DNA from: Amia ocellicauda
Taxonomy: Eukaryota; Chordata; Actinopteri; Amiiformes; Amiidae
DNA: 64,000 bases
NCBI RefSeq assembly: GCF_036373705.1
Contig: NC_089863.1
Location: 6,423,357 to 6,487,356 of the forward strand
Reading direction: 5' to 3'
Below are positions 1 through 11,102 of the stretch, piece by piece; the first letter of the stretch is position 1, and each line of letters begins with the position of its first letter. The notes beneath the pieces are model-generated. The model ran no database searches. It was not told the DNA's origin and saw only the letters and a program-made list of their open reading frames with translations. A program made the translations under genes and the position numbers.

Positions 1-2420
1 AGAGCTTCTGGAGGGAGACAAGATCCTGACCAAGAAGGGGCACTTAATAGAAGAGCTTACCTTCAAGATGCACTACCAAATGGGGGTGTTTGGAGACATC
101 AGGGAGACAGAGGTGCTCCTACCTGGGGGGGAGAGGAAGCACATTACTTATGATGAGCCCTTATTTAAGAAGGTGCTGGAGAACTTCTCAGGCGGTGCTC
201 CCAGTGCTGGCCATCTTCAAGAAGGTTCAGAGGGAGAGAGAGTCATTTTGAGTTTCAGGAGACGGCTGTTCCCTAAAGATGGGGAGCTCTGGACAGCATG
301 CGCTACTGCCCATTATTGACACTAAGCATATCTTACAGGAATTCTGCCTTATGGTTTATTTTTCCCTTTCTGATTAATTACTATTGTGACACTGTGGTAT
401 GCCTCCCCAGACCCATGAGTAGTTGAATTAACAGCCAGAACAGCTGACCCACTGTTCCCAACGTGACTGCCTCCCCACCACAATAAATCGGGGAAGTGCC
501 TGGCATCCCTTTGTGAAGGGGCAGAGAGGAGAGCCTGAGAGACAAGTGGAGTGAGTGCAAGTGCGGAAGAAGCATATCGAGGAGAATAGAAGTATATGGT
601 TACGGACCTTTGTTTACAGCTTTGACACCAGATTACGGATCATGGATTTTGGACAGGTTGCTATTGTGTTTGTTGTGTTATTATTAGTTATATGTGTAGA
701 GAGGGATCTGTTCACCAGTTTAGTTAGGCTCTAGAGGAGCTAGGTTCTTGATGTCTTTTTGCTTTGAGCACCATACAATAAATGAAGACCTTTAAGGCAG
801 TTTAACAAACAGAAATTGATTGATTGATAACAATGCTAATTACAGATTTTATGGCAGATACAAACAGCAGAAATACATGTTGAAAGTAAGCAACCCTACT
901 TACATCATGTATGTTGGTGGTTCAAATCCAGGCAGGATCACTAGAAAAAGGAGTGACAAACGGAATTGGAATGGAAGCTCTGGAATAGGGCCCGACCCTG
1001 TCTCTCTAGGTGGCCCCAAGACGGTCAGTGTTGTAGACAACAGCTCGGCCAACTCCAGATAAGGATGAATTTCTCTGCCTGTAAGCCTTCCCTTGTCATT
1101 TTACACTGTTGCTGCTTCTTCTTAAAATGTCACTGCTTTGGGAAAAAGGCCAATTAGTTCCATCTGTGTCGTTTACCTGGAAATGTAATTTGTTTTTAAT
1201 AAAGCATTTTAGAAAAGACTTTGCCGTACTTCCTGTATGTTGTGCTGTTTGACTGTCTGAGCCATCCATTAGCAGAAAAGCATTGTTCATGTTTATATGG
1301 GCTGGCAGAAAATAGGTCCATTCTGAAATATTGTGGCTGTTATGAACTGATCCTAGTCAGTTGTGGTTAGATCTAATTGGTTATATGTAGCCCCAGGGCA
1401 GTGCATGTGCATCTCAAACACTACAGATCCTGTGACACATAAGAAAGTAAATATGTAATTGCCACAATACAATCACCATTGAGATACCTGTGTATGCAGG
1501 GATCAAAGTGAAGAAGCAGAGGAAGGCAATAAAAAAGCGCAAAAAGCTTCTGTTACCACTTGCAATCCAGGAGCACAGGTGTCAACACAAACGTAGATGT
1601 TGTCAAATTGGGATTCAGCGTGAGAGCGCCCTCTGGAGCCCAGTGTGAAACTTACCACAAAGGCACAGATTTAATTCTGTTGGTGCTGGTAGTAGGTTTG
1701 AAATATCCCAATATTGTATTGGTTGGTCACAGTGCTGCACTCACACCCTCCCCTCTACAACAGCACAGCAGCCTGCGCACCACTAATGACAGAGGCATGT
1801 GTGGGAAAGAGTGAATATGATAATTATATTTTTATATTATTTATGATTATTAAGTTACAATGGTAATGCTATCAAAACCCAAGTATACATCAGGAGAGCA
1901 GATAAAAAGGATCAGGTACACAAGAAAGGACAGTTTATTTATTTTTGTATTATTATTCTGCACACGTACTTCCAGCAATGGGCCTGCCCTTGCCTCATGT
2001 TATTAATTGAGTTAACAATGTTTCTGTGTTTTTGTCTTAAAAGTGGATGGAATATTGTTGTGCAGCATGAGGTGTCCCACGCTGAAAGCTGACTCTCACC
2101 AAAGATACAGGCCCCATCTGCCTTCCAAACCTCGTTCAGTTCGTCCTGAAATCTGGGACCCAAATTTGGGTAAATATTATTTTCGTACATTGACAATTTG
2201 GTGATAAACTGCATGCATATGGCTGCGTCAATAAAATACAGTAGATGCTGATGCTGCTGTGTACGAGGCTGTGTACTGTTTCTACTACTACAACTTGTAA
2301 TAATAATAATGTAGTGTGTCACTGCACCCAATAATGGGTTATTGGTAGTGATGTTACACTAGAAGCAGGCTACACAATTGGATTGTGTGCTGTAGATAAG
2401 AATAATAATAATCTGTCCAG
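1..2420. repeat. Left unit of a tandem segmental duplication (partner about 8381-10420)
   Basis: The 3' coding end, 3' UTR and about 2 kb of downstream non-coding sequence recur at 8381-10420 in the same order and orientation, with many substitutions and indels. Clear shared blocks are 1190-1360 with 9015-9190, 1560-1800 with 9450-9690, and 1860-2200 with 9800-10320. The left unit has about 390 extra bases (roughly 384-773) between the 'gattaattactattgt' block and the AATAAA at 777. No other gene is seen in 320-2420. Confidence 0.75.
2..319 (+). pseudogene. C-terminal piece of a third copy of the CARD/PYD-associated gene family, frameshifted
   Basis: The reading frame enters from the left window edge and matches the C-terminal domain of gene A, with shared motifs such as FKMH-QMGVF, LPGGE-KHITY and EPLFKK-LENFS. 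After ENFS a 14-base segment present in gene A (around 8567-8580) is missing, so the frame shifts. The last 38 or so residues are unrelated to the family, and the normal stop (about 255) is bypassed until 319. The family's ending, which is ...ERDLF in gene A and ...ESELF in gene B, is lost. Upstream exons lie outside the window. It could still make a protein with an altered tail, but the simplest reading is a decaying tandem copy. The function of the domain is not recognised. Confidence 0.7.
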
Positions 2421-2947
2421 ATCATTGTTTCCATGCATTCTTTCTCACCACAAATTAATGAGGGATTGGGGAAAACAAGTCTTTTGTACTCCTCCGTTTG
2501 CAAGGTGTGGTCGACTCAGGTTTCCTTCCTCTGCCTTCTACATCTTTCAATAACACATTTGAGCGGGACATTTGAATTTCCTATCCGGAACAGTGCGCAT
2601 TAACCCCTGTCCACGGGACGTGTAGGTCGCCTTTTAACTTTCAGTACAGATGAACTGCATTGTATTACAGTGGGTTACACAGGAGTAAGTGTCAGTCCTT
2701 CACTTTAACCGTGCGAACCGGGTACAGTGCTGGATCATATTCATTTCAAACAGAAACTATTCAGCAGATAGAAAAATGTTTCGCAGTTTACTGAGTGTAT
2801 GTTTTTGTTATTTCAAGGTCGTCTCATGCAACAAAGAGGTTTGGTTCAATGCAGAGCAGAAAGCTAGATAAGCCTCCGAAAAAGGCTGAACGTGCTATAT
2901 GTACAAACCAGATTTGCTATATGCAATGCACACATGCATGATTGTTA

Positions 2948-3009
<62 letters not shown>

Positions 3010-3896
3010 TATACTCAAGAAAGCATACAAAAAATACGTTAATAGTTCTGTTTTCCAAAATGCACTAGCCTAAATAATTATTTTTCACAGGTTATACAGC
3101 GTTAAATTAATACATGCAAACTTTTAAGTGCTTGCCTTGCTTCTTCTCTTCAATGAAGAGTTGATTTGTTCTTCCGATAGAACAAAGATTTCAAGGCAGT
3201 ATGAGTACTCAAGTATGAGTCGTGTCGTGTGTAACTGCGTATGATTTTATAACTTCAGATATACATATTTAACTTAAATCTTAAATCTTCACTTCAGAAA
3301 TAATATTTAAGTTAAATATAAATCTTGTTTAGATATGTAATACGTCGGAAGTTTATTTGCTAATTGAGCCGCCCAACGGTGATTGACTGTGGAGATGAGG
3401 TGGGGAATGGCAGAGGGAACCATGTAGGAAAAACGTCTTCATGCCCACAGTCACTATTCCGTAATAAACGGGTCACTATACGTTTGTTACACTAAGCAGC
3501 TCTTAAGAGTATTATTAGTATCATTTACTTAGCAGACGCACTTAGCCAGGGCGACTTACATTTGTACCCATTTATACAGCTGGGTATTTTACTGAAGTAC
3601 TAAGTGAAGTTAAACTAAGTGAAGTACGTTGCTCAAGGGTACAACAAACTAAAAAAATAAACTAACTGACAGCATTGTCCTCAAGTCACAGCGACGAACA
3701 AGCAGTATTTGACTGGAGAATTGTGCAGAATTAACTGTTCATTTAAAGTGTGCTTAACCTCTGACAGAGGCAAACATCACCAGCACAGCGACAAAACAGC
3801 AGTCCCCTGCGTCTTCATAACGCACTCAAACACTATGAGCATCATTAAATGTGATGTCATTTTTTTAACCTCCCTTTGTTGTATTTTTTTTTTCAG
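2421..3896. other. Non-coding interval upstream of gene A
   Basis: No convincing exon is seen. It contains an AAT microsatellite (2948-3006) and, at 3512-3570, a SINE-core-like stretch ('ttagcagacgcacttagccagggcgacttaca'-type). It must hold any promoter and 5' untranslated exon of gene A, but I cannot place them. A polypyrimidine tract and AG acceptor lie at 3880-3896, immediately before the first coding exon. Confidence 0.4.
2948..3006. repeat. (AAT)n microsatellite
   Basis: About 19 uninterrupted AAT/ATA units are read directly. Confidence 0.95.
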
Positions 3897-3911
3897 TTGG
3901 CCTGTTTAAAA

Positions 3912-6900
3912 ATGAGTCAGGACAGCCTAGAAGGTGAGCTATGAAATCTGTCAACTATATATGGGTATCTAAGTTCCCCAGCAGTCAGTATTGCTTCATT
4001 CATACAGTAGAACTCCTCTGTTAAACGTGTCTGGTCAAAATGTGATCTTCATTTTTGACCATTAATAGATACATTTCAGGTTACTTTGCAGTTGAAATTG
4101 AGGGGATCGTTATAAAGGAATGAACACCTTATTAAGGGGTCCCCCAGTAAAACAAATGCATAAACTATCAGATATAATTGTTACAGACAGCTGGCAAGTG
4201 TTTAGCTCACTGCTTGCTGGATGAAGCTGACAAACACAATTGTTGATGGTGTTCCCCATAAGGACACTGTGATTGTTGTTACAGATTTTCATGAGGACCT
4301 TGAGATTACCCTTCAGGATGCATTCTCAGCCATCACTGATCATCTGAAACTACCCTGTCTCAATAAAATTGCTGATGTTCTTCTGGCCAAGAGAAGAATC
4401 AACCCTATGGAGTACGAGGAGCTGCAAGAGAAAGGAAAAGTCAATCTGTTCCTACTCATGATGCTGAAAAAGCCAAAACAAGACCAGAAGTTGTTCCTAG
4501 AAATCCTGAAAGAAAAAGACAAACGAATGTATACACAAATAATGAAAGAAGGTAGGAGATAAATTAAGAGGAGAGGAATGTCAGAGGAATAGATAGGATA
4601 GATTAAGGACAACTGAGCAGCAATTCCTGAAAACCTACATAAAAACAATTACAGAAAAGGCAATTGCCTTACTAGTATTAAGGTGATCTAGCATTTTTTG
4701 ACACTTAAGCACTTGTGCGCATTTCTGGGGAGGGGGCGGGGGGCAGCTTCGAGTAAAATTAAGTTTATTGGAAAAAAACAAATCCAGTACTACTAGTGTA
4801 ATAACCTGAATTAAAGTTATCCAATCACAGCACTAATACCACAGTCTTTTCTATTCCCTTCTATCACAGCCCATGATGTGATCGGCAGATCCTCACAGTC
4901 ACAGCCCACGAGTGACACTCAAGGTTGATGCTGATAAAATTGTTCTCTCTCTGTGTGTTAGCCCTTCCCGCTCTCTCGCTCTCTGTGTGTGTGCCATCTC
5001 TATTCAGGCTCTATAGTCCACACAGCACTGGCTCCAGTCTGGGCCCTATTATCCAGATTGTGCTGCTTGCATTCTGGGCCCCCTAGTTCAAACAGTGCAT
5101 TAAAACACTTGTATATTCTATCAATTATTGTTTCGATTATTTGAATAGTTGAGACACTGCATTATTGAAGATTTTAATCATTTGAACTCGTCATGGCTCC
5201 AATAAGCCCTAAGCAGTTCATTACAGTGAAGTGAGGCGATAAGTGAGACTGAAGACAGTTGACCTACTGTGATCTATTACAGAGCCAAGGAGGAGAAAAG
5301 GATCGAGCAACACAGAGGACAAAGTGGCAGCGAGTAAGAATCTGAAAATCTTTTAAACAGCAGATGTGTTCATTTAATGTCTTACCAATTTAATGATTTC
5401 AATGCATAGTGCTCACTGAAGTTTTAAGGCATTAGAGACACTGAACCAAAGGGAATTAATGAGCACATGCTTAAAAACTGCTCACTAGCATGAAACGTCT
5501 GTTGATTCATAATATTTTTTTTTCAATTTCTATTAAGCATTAAGGGCCATGGCAAGGAAATTCAAGTGTACTTGGGTATGGCTATGTGAGTGTACTTGAA
5601 ACTCTATAGACTGACAACAACATCCACACAAGGTGTCTATCTATCATGTGGTTTAAATATTGATTTATTATGTATTTATTTATTGGCAGGTGCCTTTATC
5701 CAGGGCAACCTATAACAATACAATTCAATACAAAATTCAGATTAATCTTCAATACAAAGTACAATTTAAGAAATACAGAAATGCAGAAGTACTGTTGGTA
5801 AAAAAAAAAAAAATACATCCTTAATTGAAGAGGTGAGAAGTGCAGATATAAAGTGGTGCTTCTTTTACGGTTATTCAGGAATGAGTCAAACTGTACAAAC
5901 AGTTATACTTTGATTGGACAGTGTGCAACAATAACCTGACTGTGTTTGGTTGCTCTAATTGAAATTGCAGTTGCAGAAAGAGAGCAAAGAAACTTGCATC
6001 CCACAATATGGTGCAGCATTCAGAGGAGTGGTTAGCTCCACTAAAAGATCTTGATTGATAGTATCAATAGTTTTCCTTTCAGCACCATTGCATAGTCAGT
6101 GTATGACTTTTCTGTAAAGGTTTTGCAACCAAATTGCAACTTTTTAATGTTAATTGTAACCTTTGGACCTAACTGTATATATAATAGGGCAGAGCATTTT
6201 AATCCAACAACTCTCTATCTCCCTCTATCAATGTGCTATTTCTGCAGGGTGGAAATAGTTTATGTATTAATATAGCACTCCTCAATATGAAAAGCAAAGA
6301 AAGCACATATTAACACTGAAAATTAATAATTTCATATTTTTTACATACTGTTGCAATTGACCTCTAAGAACAATAAAGCAGTCATTGCACAAACTGCCCT
6401 CCCGCAACTCACTCAGAGTAAAGTCATGGGCAGAGTCTACTTTGTCTTCTGTCGGAGGTCTGGTGTCAGCAGTGTCTGATCCAGAAGACTTCCTCTCTGC
6501 CATGAGACACACAACTCTACCGAACCCAGATGACACATTACATTTCGCTCCAAGAATAAGCAGGAACTAAAGGCAGCTGCAGTGCAGGCCTGGCAGAGCA
6601 TCACCAGGGAAGAAACCCATCATCTGGTGATGTCTATGGGTTCCAGACTTCAGGCAGTCATTGACTGCAAAGGATTTGCAACCAAGTATTGAAAATCACA
6701 ATTTAATGAATGATTATGTTTGTCCAAGTGATTGTTTCCTTTCAACTCCATTGTGGTGGCATACATAGACAAAATGATGACAGTTGTGTCATTGTCCTAA
6801 TATTTATGGACCTAAATGTATATATTTATATATTTTTTGTATCTCCAGGTTTGACAAAGATGGAGGAGTACGTGGACAAGTCAGAGATCAGCGAGCGACT

Positions 6901-8641
6901 GATAAAGGACTTGAGTGCCAGACTGAGAGCGGGAGAGATGGAGAAACTGGAAAGGCAGTTGATTAACAAGCAGTTGAAGAACACCTACGTTTTCACCCAC
7001 AAAGACATCAAACTACTTGTTGGCAACACGCAGCTGAAGGAATTCCTGGGAGGGGGCAGCCAAAGGGAATTCCCTGCCAACGTCCTGAAGCAGTTCTTTG
7101 CGAACAAGCAAGGGGTCAAGCCAGATGCCAATGCAGGAGAATGCTCTCAGCTGGAGGAGAGCAATGCTGGGTTAAAGGAAAACCAGAGTGCATGTGAAGA
7201 CTCCACTGTCCTCCCCTCTCCAGACACCTGCTCTCCACAGCCTGCAAATGGAAAGACTAACAGTAATGTAGCTCTATTTCCAATATTCACCCCATTGATC
7301 TCTGGTAGTAACACCTTCCTAAGGAAAACTAATGAAAAAAGCAACAGAAAGAAACGCCGAAACTCCAGCTGCACTGGATATGGCTCCCTTGACAGAGTAA
7401 ATCGACCAAAGCTCCAGAAAGAAAACAGAACCCCAAGGGGACAATCACATTCTGTTAAACGAAATCTGCTGAAATCAAATTTTACCAAAATTGACTGCTC
7501 CTCTGTGAATTGCAGGGGTCCTCTTAGACCAGCAGATATAAACTGCCGCAATATAAATTTACGTCAGTGTAAGCTGACCTATTGTTTCAAAAGAATAATG
7601 GGAAGTGTCAATGAAGTCAACAATAATCCCAAATATTACCCAATCTTTTTGAGCAATACTGACTTGCAGGAGAGGGTCTCATCAAATAACAATTACACTG
7701 AGCATCAACAGTCTCCTTTGCCAGTCCAGAAGGGTAGTGATTCTCTGCCCACCCGTAGGTCTGTGAGGCATCGGTCTGCTGAGGAGGGGGTGTGGATATC
7801 AGGAGATACAGTGTAGGAGAGTGGGAAACATACCCCTGAGACAGCATGCCTTTCTGTGGCTGGTTCAGAGGCTGTAGCAAAGTCTTATGGAAACCAGCTG
7901 GTAGCACAGACCCTACAATCCCAGGGCTCAGCAGTTACAGCTACAACAGAGGATGACAGCAATCACTTTCCCCTCAACTCTAAAATAGTTTCTACTGTCG
8001 AGAAAGAACCTTCACATAGGCCTACGGTAGCAATGCAGGTGGACACACCAGAGAGATCCCCACAGAGGCAGATTTTCTCCAATGCAGCATCTACTGAGGT
8101 AGATGGAGCTGCACTGAAGAGCAAAGAGCTGGACTACCGCAATGGTTCCAGACTGTCAGAGAAGCAGCCAGCACAGCAGACAAAGAAGAGGCTGACAGAG
8201 TGGGCAAAGCAACTCATGTTTAACAGGAAACAATGTGCCAGTGAGGGGGAGAAGATGGACACAATCAGGAAGGCTGTGTCCATTGTCAACGTTAGAAGGC
8301 ACAGTCTACACCCCTGTCTGGTGGCCCAACACTGCGTGGAGTTCCAGGACCCTGAGAGTGGGAAACACAGGATTATAGAGCTTCCGGAGGGAGACAACAT
8401 CCTCACCCAGGAGAAGGACCTTACAGAAGAGTTTACCTTCAAGATGCACTTCCAAATGGGGGTGTTTGAAGACATCACGGAGACAGAGGTAGTCCTACCT
8501 GGGGGGGAGATGAAGCACATCACTTACAATGAGCCCTTATTTAAGAAGCTGCTGGAGAACTTCTCAGAATGCATTAGTCAGGCAGTGCTCCCGACGCTGG
8601 CCGTCTTCAAGAAGGTTCAGAGGGAGAGAGACTTATTCTGA
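3912..8641 (+). CDS. Gene A: CARD-like death-fold protein with conserved middle and C-terminal domains (one internal TAG)
   Basis: The model joins 3912-3933, 4285-4551, 5283-5333 and 6849-8641. Every junction is AG/GT and phase 1, and the total is 711 codons including the final stop. It starts MSQDSLE. Exon 2 (residues about 8-97) reads as a CARD-like six-helix death fold, including IADVLLAKRRI, NPMEYEELQEK, LLMMLKKP and LFLEILKEKD. Exon 3 is a short basic linker (PRRRKGSSN). The last exon has a middle domain (about 115-210: EEYVDKSEISERL, REFPANVLKQFF), a long Ser/Asn-rich linker and a C-terminal domain (about 555-710) ending ERDLF. An in-frame TAG at 7814-7816 interrupts the linker, and the frame is otherwise open to 8641. 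It is therefore either a young pseudogene, a polymorphic or mis-sequenced codon, or a truncated protein lacking the C-domain. The architecture suggests a death-fold signalling adaptor or receptor. The C-domain's function is not recognised. Confidence 0.7.
5640..5830 (-). repeat. SINE 3'-domain fragment in intron 3 of gene A
   Basis: 'ttattggcaggtgcctttatccagggcaacctataacaata' is the reverse complement of the SINE tail seen at 17,495-17,540, preceded by an AT-rich tail. The 5' head is not recognisable. Confidence 0.55.
6060..6840 (+). mobile_element. Tc1-like transposon remnant in intron 3 of gene A
   Basis: The stretch 6570-6690 translates as the C-terminus of a Tc1-family transposase (HHLVMSMGSRLQAVIDCKGF, then ATKY and a stop). 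It is followed at 6710-6815 by a degenerate inverted-repeat end. The same end sequence occurs at 21,925-22,110. Part of the other end may lie at 6110-6180 (ggacctaactgtatata). The catalytic core is absent, so the element is dead. It ends a few bases before the acceptor of the large exon at 6849, so the element supplies or abuts that splice acceptor region. Confidence 0.65.
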
Positions 8642-10420
8642 GCCGTTTCAGGAGATGGCCATTCCTGACTTTGCAGGAGTTCCCCTGAAGACGGAGAGGT
8701 CTGGATAGGGTGCACTACTGCCCTTTTTTGACACTAAACATATCTTATAAGAATTCTGCCTAATGGTTCATTTTTCAATTTTTGATTAATTACTATTGTA
8801 CAATAAATGAACACGTATTTCCGCCCATCCTCGTCTTGTCTGTTACTTAAACCAGGCATGAGAGGCCCGGCAGTGCTTGACCTACCCCCCACACTGTCAC
8901 ACTGTGTTATATTGTTTTTTATTCTATGAAGTGCTCTAAGGTAACCTTGCATAGGGTGCTATAACAAACAAAAATTGATGGATTGACTGATTGATAACAA
9001 TGCAACGTGGAGTTGTAATCTCAGTTTTTAATAAAGCATTTTAGAAAAGACTTTGCCATACTTCCTCTATGTTGTGCTGTTTGACTGTCTGAGCCATCCA
9101 TTAGCAGAAAAGCATAGTTCATGTTTATTTGGGACAGCAGAAAATAGGTCCATTCTGAAACATTGTGGCTGTTAAGAACTGATCCTAGTCAGATGATCAT
9201 ATGGGTTAAATGCAGCCCCAGGGCAGTGCATGTGTATCTCAAACACTACAGATCCTGTGACACTGTTTCACTCTCAATATGTAACCTTGAGTCTGTAAGT
9301 GAGCAACATAACTGGTTACAAATCGGAGTCGGTGAGAACATTGTAAATACGTAATTGCCACAATTAACACAATCATCCTTGAGATACCTGTGTATGCACA
9401 GAGTGAAGAAGCAGAGGAAGGCAAAAATTAAACACAAAAGCTTCTGTTCCCACTCGCAATCCAGGAGCGCAGGTCTCGACACAAAAGCAGATGTAGGCAA
9501 ATTAGGATGCAGCACAAGAGTGCCCCCTGGAGCCCAGTGTGAGACTTACTACAAAGGCACGGACGTAGTTCTGTCAGTGCTGGCACAGGTTTGAAATATC
9601 CCAATATTGTACTGGTTAGTCACAGTGCCGCCCTTACACCCTCCCCTCTACAACAGCACAGCACCCTGCGCGTACACACCCCTAATGACAAGCGTGTCCT
9701 CGTATGTGTGGTAAAATAGTGAATATGGTAATTATATACCCAGTTCATCAAATTTAGTATTTTTGTATTATTTTTGATTATTATAAGTTACAGTGGTAAT
9801 GCTATCAAAGTATAACTGAGTATCGATGAGGAGAGCAGATAAAAAGGTTCTGGTACACAAGAAAGGACAGGTTTTTTTTTTTTTTTTTTTCTGCTGTGGT
9901 TTTTGACAGCTGCACTATGTCGCCTCTTCCTGTTTCTCACATTGCCTGTGTGTGAAGGTGGTCTGTGACATCAGAGGCAAAGTCCTGCTTATCTGTTCAT
10001 CTGCAATACAACTGCCTTCCCCCTAAACCAAAGCGTGTTTTCCAGCCTGCCTACGCGGACTTGCACACGTATTTCCTGCTCTGGTCTCAAGTTATTAACA
10101 AGTGTTCTGTGTATTTGTCTGTTAGTTTTGAGTGTCTAAGTTAGTTTTGTTTAATCTTCAAAGCTGATGGGATATTGCTGCACAGCACAAGGAGCCCCGC
10201 TCTTCTCTGATGTCATCCTCTGAAAGCAGAAGCTCAGCAAAGACACAGATCTGCGCTCCAAACCTTGTCCAGTTCGTCTCTGAAATCCGGTATTATTTAT
10301 ATTATTTATAAATAATTATTTCCGCACATAGATACTTTTGGGAGAAACTGCTTCCAATAGTACTACTGTTTCTACTACTACTAATTATTATCATTAACAT
10401 CATAATACATCATAAAACAT
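8381..10420. repeat. Right unit of the tandem segmental duplication
   Basis: This is the homologue of 1-2420. Beyond the 3' end of gene A it holds no gene. It contains a GATT-rich tail (8970-8996), also present at 815-827, from an older LINE/SINE 3' end, and a T-tract at 9870-9890. Confidence 0.75.
8812..8817 (+). terminator. Poly(A) signal of gene A
   Basis: AATAAA lies 171 bases after the stop of gene A. The homologous signal of the left tandem copy is at 777-782, further from its stop because of extra sequence there. Confidence 0.6.
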
Positions 10421-10425
10421 AAAGC

Positions 10426-10430
<5 letters not shown>

Positions 10431-10467
<37 letters not shown>
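10431..10467. repeat. (CT)n microsatellite
   Basis: About 17 CT units are read directly. Confidence 0.95.
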
Positions 10468-10469
<2 letters not shown>

Positions 10470-11102
10470 AATTAACATAGTGTGAGAGTGGTGAGTTGTC
10501 CAGCCCCAGGACTCTTGCCTGGGGACTATTGCCTTTTACTTTTACAAGACAATAGTATTTTATTTCTGTCTAGAATATTAGTGCAACTATCAGACCAGAT
10601 AAATAAACCCAGCACGAATCACAATAGGTTTTGTTCTTGCCAAAATCTGTCAGCCCAGACCCCACAGCAAAAATGAGCAGTGCTGGTTATCAACAATGAC
10701 TATTTTGTGGCTAACTGTCATATTGTATCTATCTATTAATTTGTTTAGATTTATGAAGCTGGAAAGCTGTATTTGTGCATTCCAACAACACCAATAAAAT
10801 GCACCGTTGCTCAGCCAATTGTATCATTTGTTCAGGTTGCCTGCATGTGTACCTCTTAGATGAATAGCGGTAATCAATACGTTTGTAGTGCTGTGTCAGT
10901 CCTAGGTTCTGACTGTCCCGATATAGGATTTTTACATCACATTAAAGTTGTGTATCCATTTATGTGTACAGGTATAGTTTATATGCTGTTTTATCTCCAA
11001 TGGTTTTACATTAACGCTCTACATGTTGAAATAAATAAATGAATACATACAATTTGAAATACATTACAGACCTTGTTTATTTTTAACGTTCTATCTCTCT
11101 CT

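Noticed and set aside
895..935. Pol III B-box-like 'ggttcaaatccaggc' suggesting a tRNA
   Set aside because: No A-box at the right distance and no cloverleaf pairing. At most a SINE scrap.
6282..6536. Minus-strand 84-codon frame (ERKSSGSDTADTRPPTEDKV) in intron 3 of gene A
   Set aside because: It looks mildly protein-like, but no family, splice partner or paralogue was found, and it adjoins a transposon remnant.
7856..8641. Separate gene starting at the ATG at 7856
   Set aside because: It is in the same frame as the upstream part of the exon with no other stop between them, and the homologous part of gene B is continuous. It is the rest of gene A beyond the TAG.
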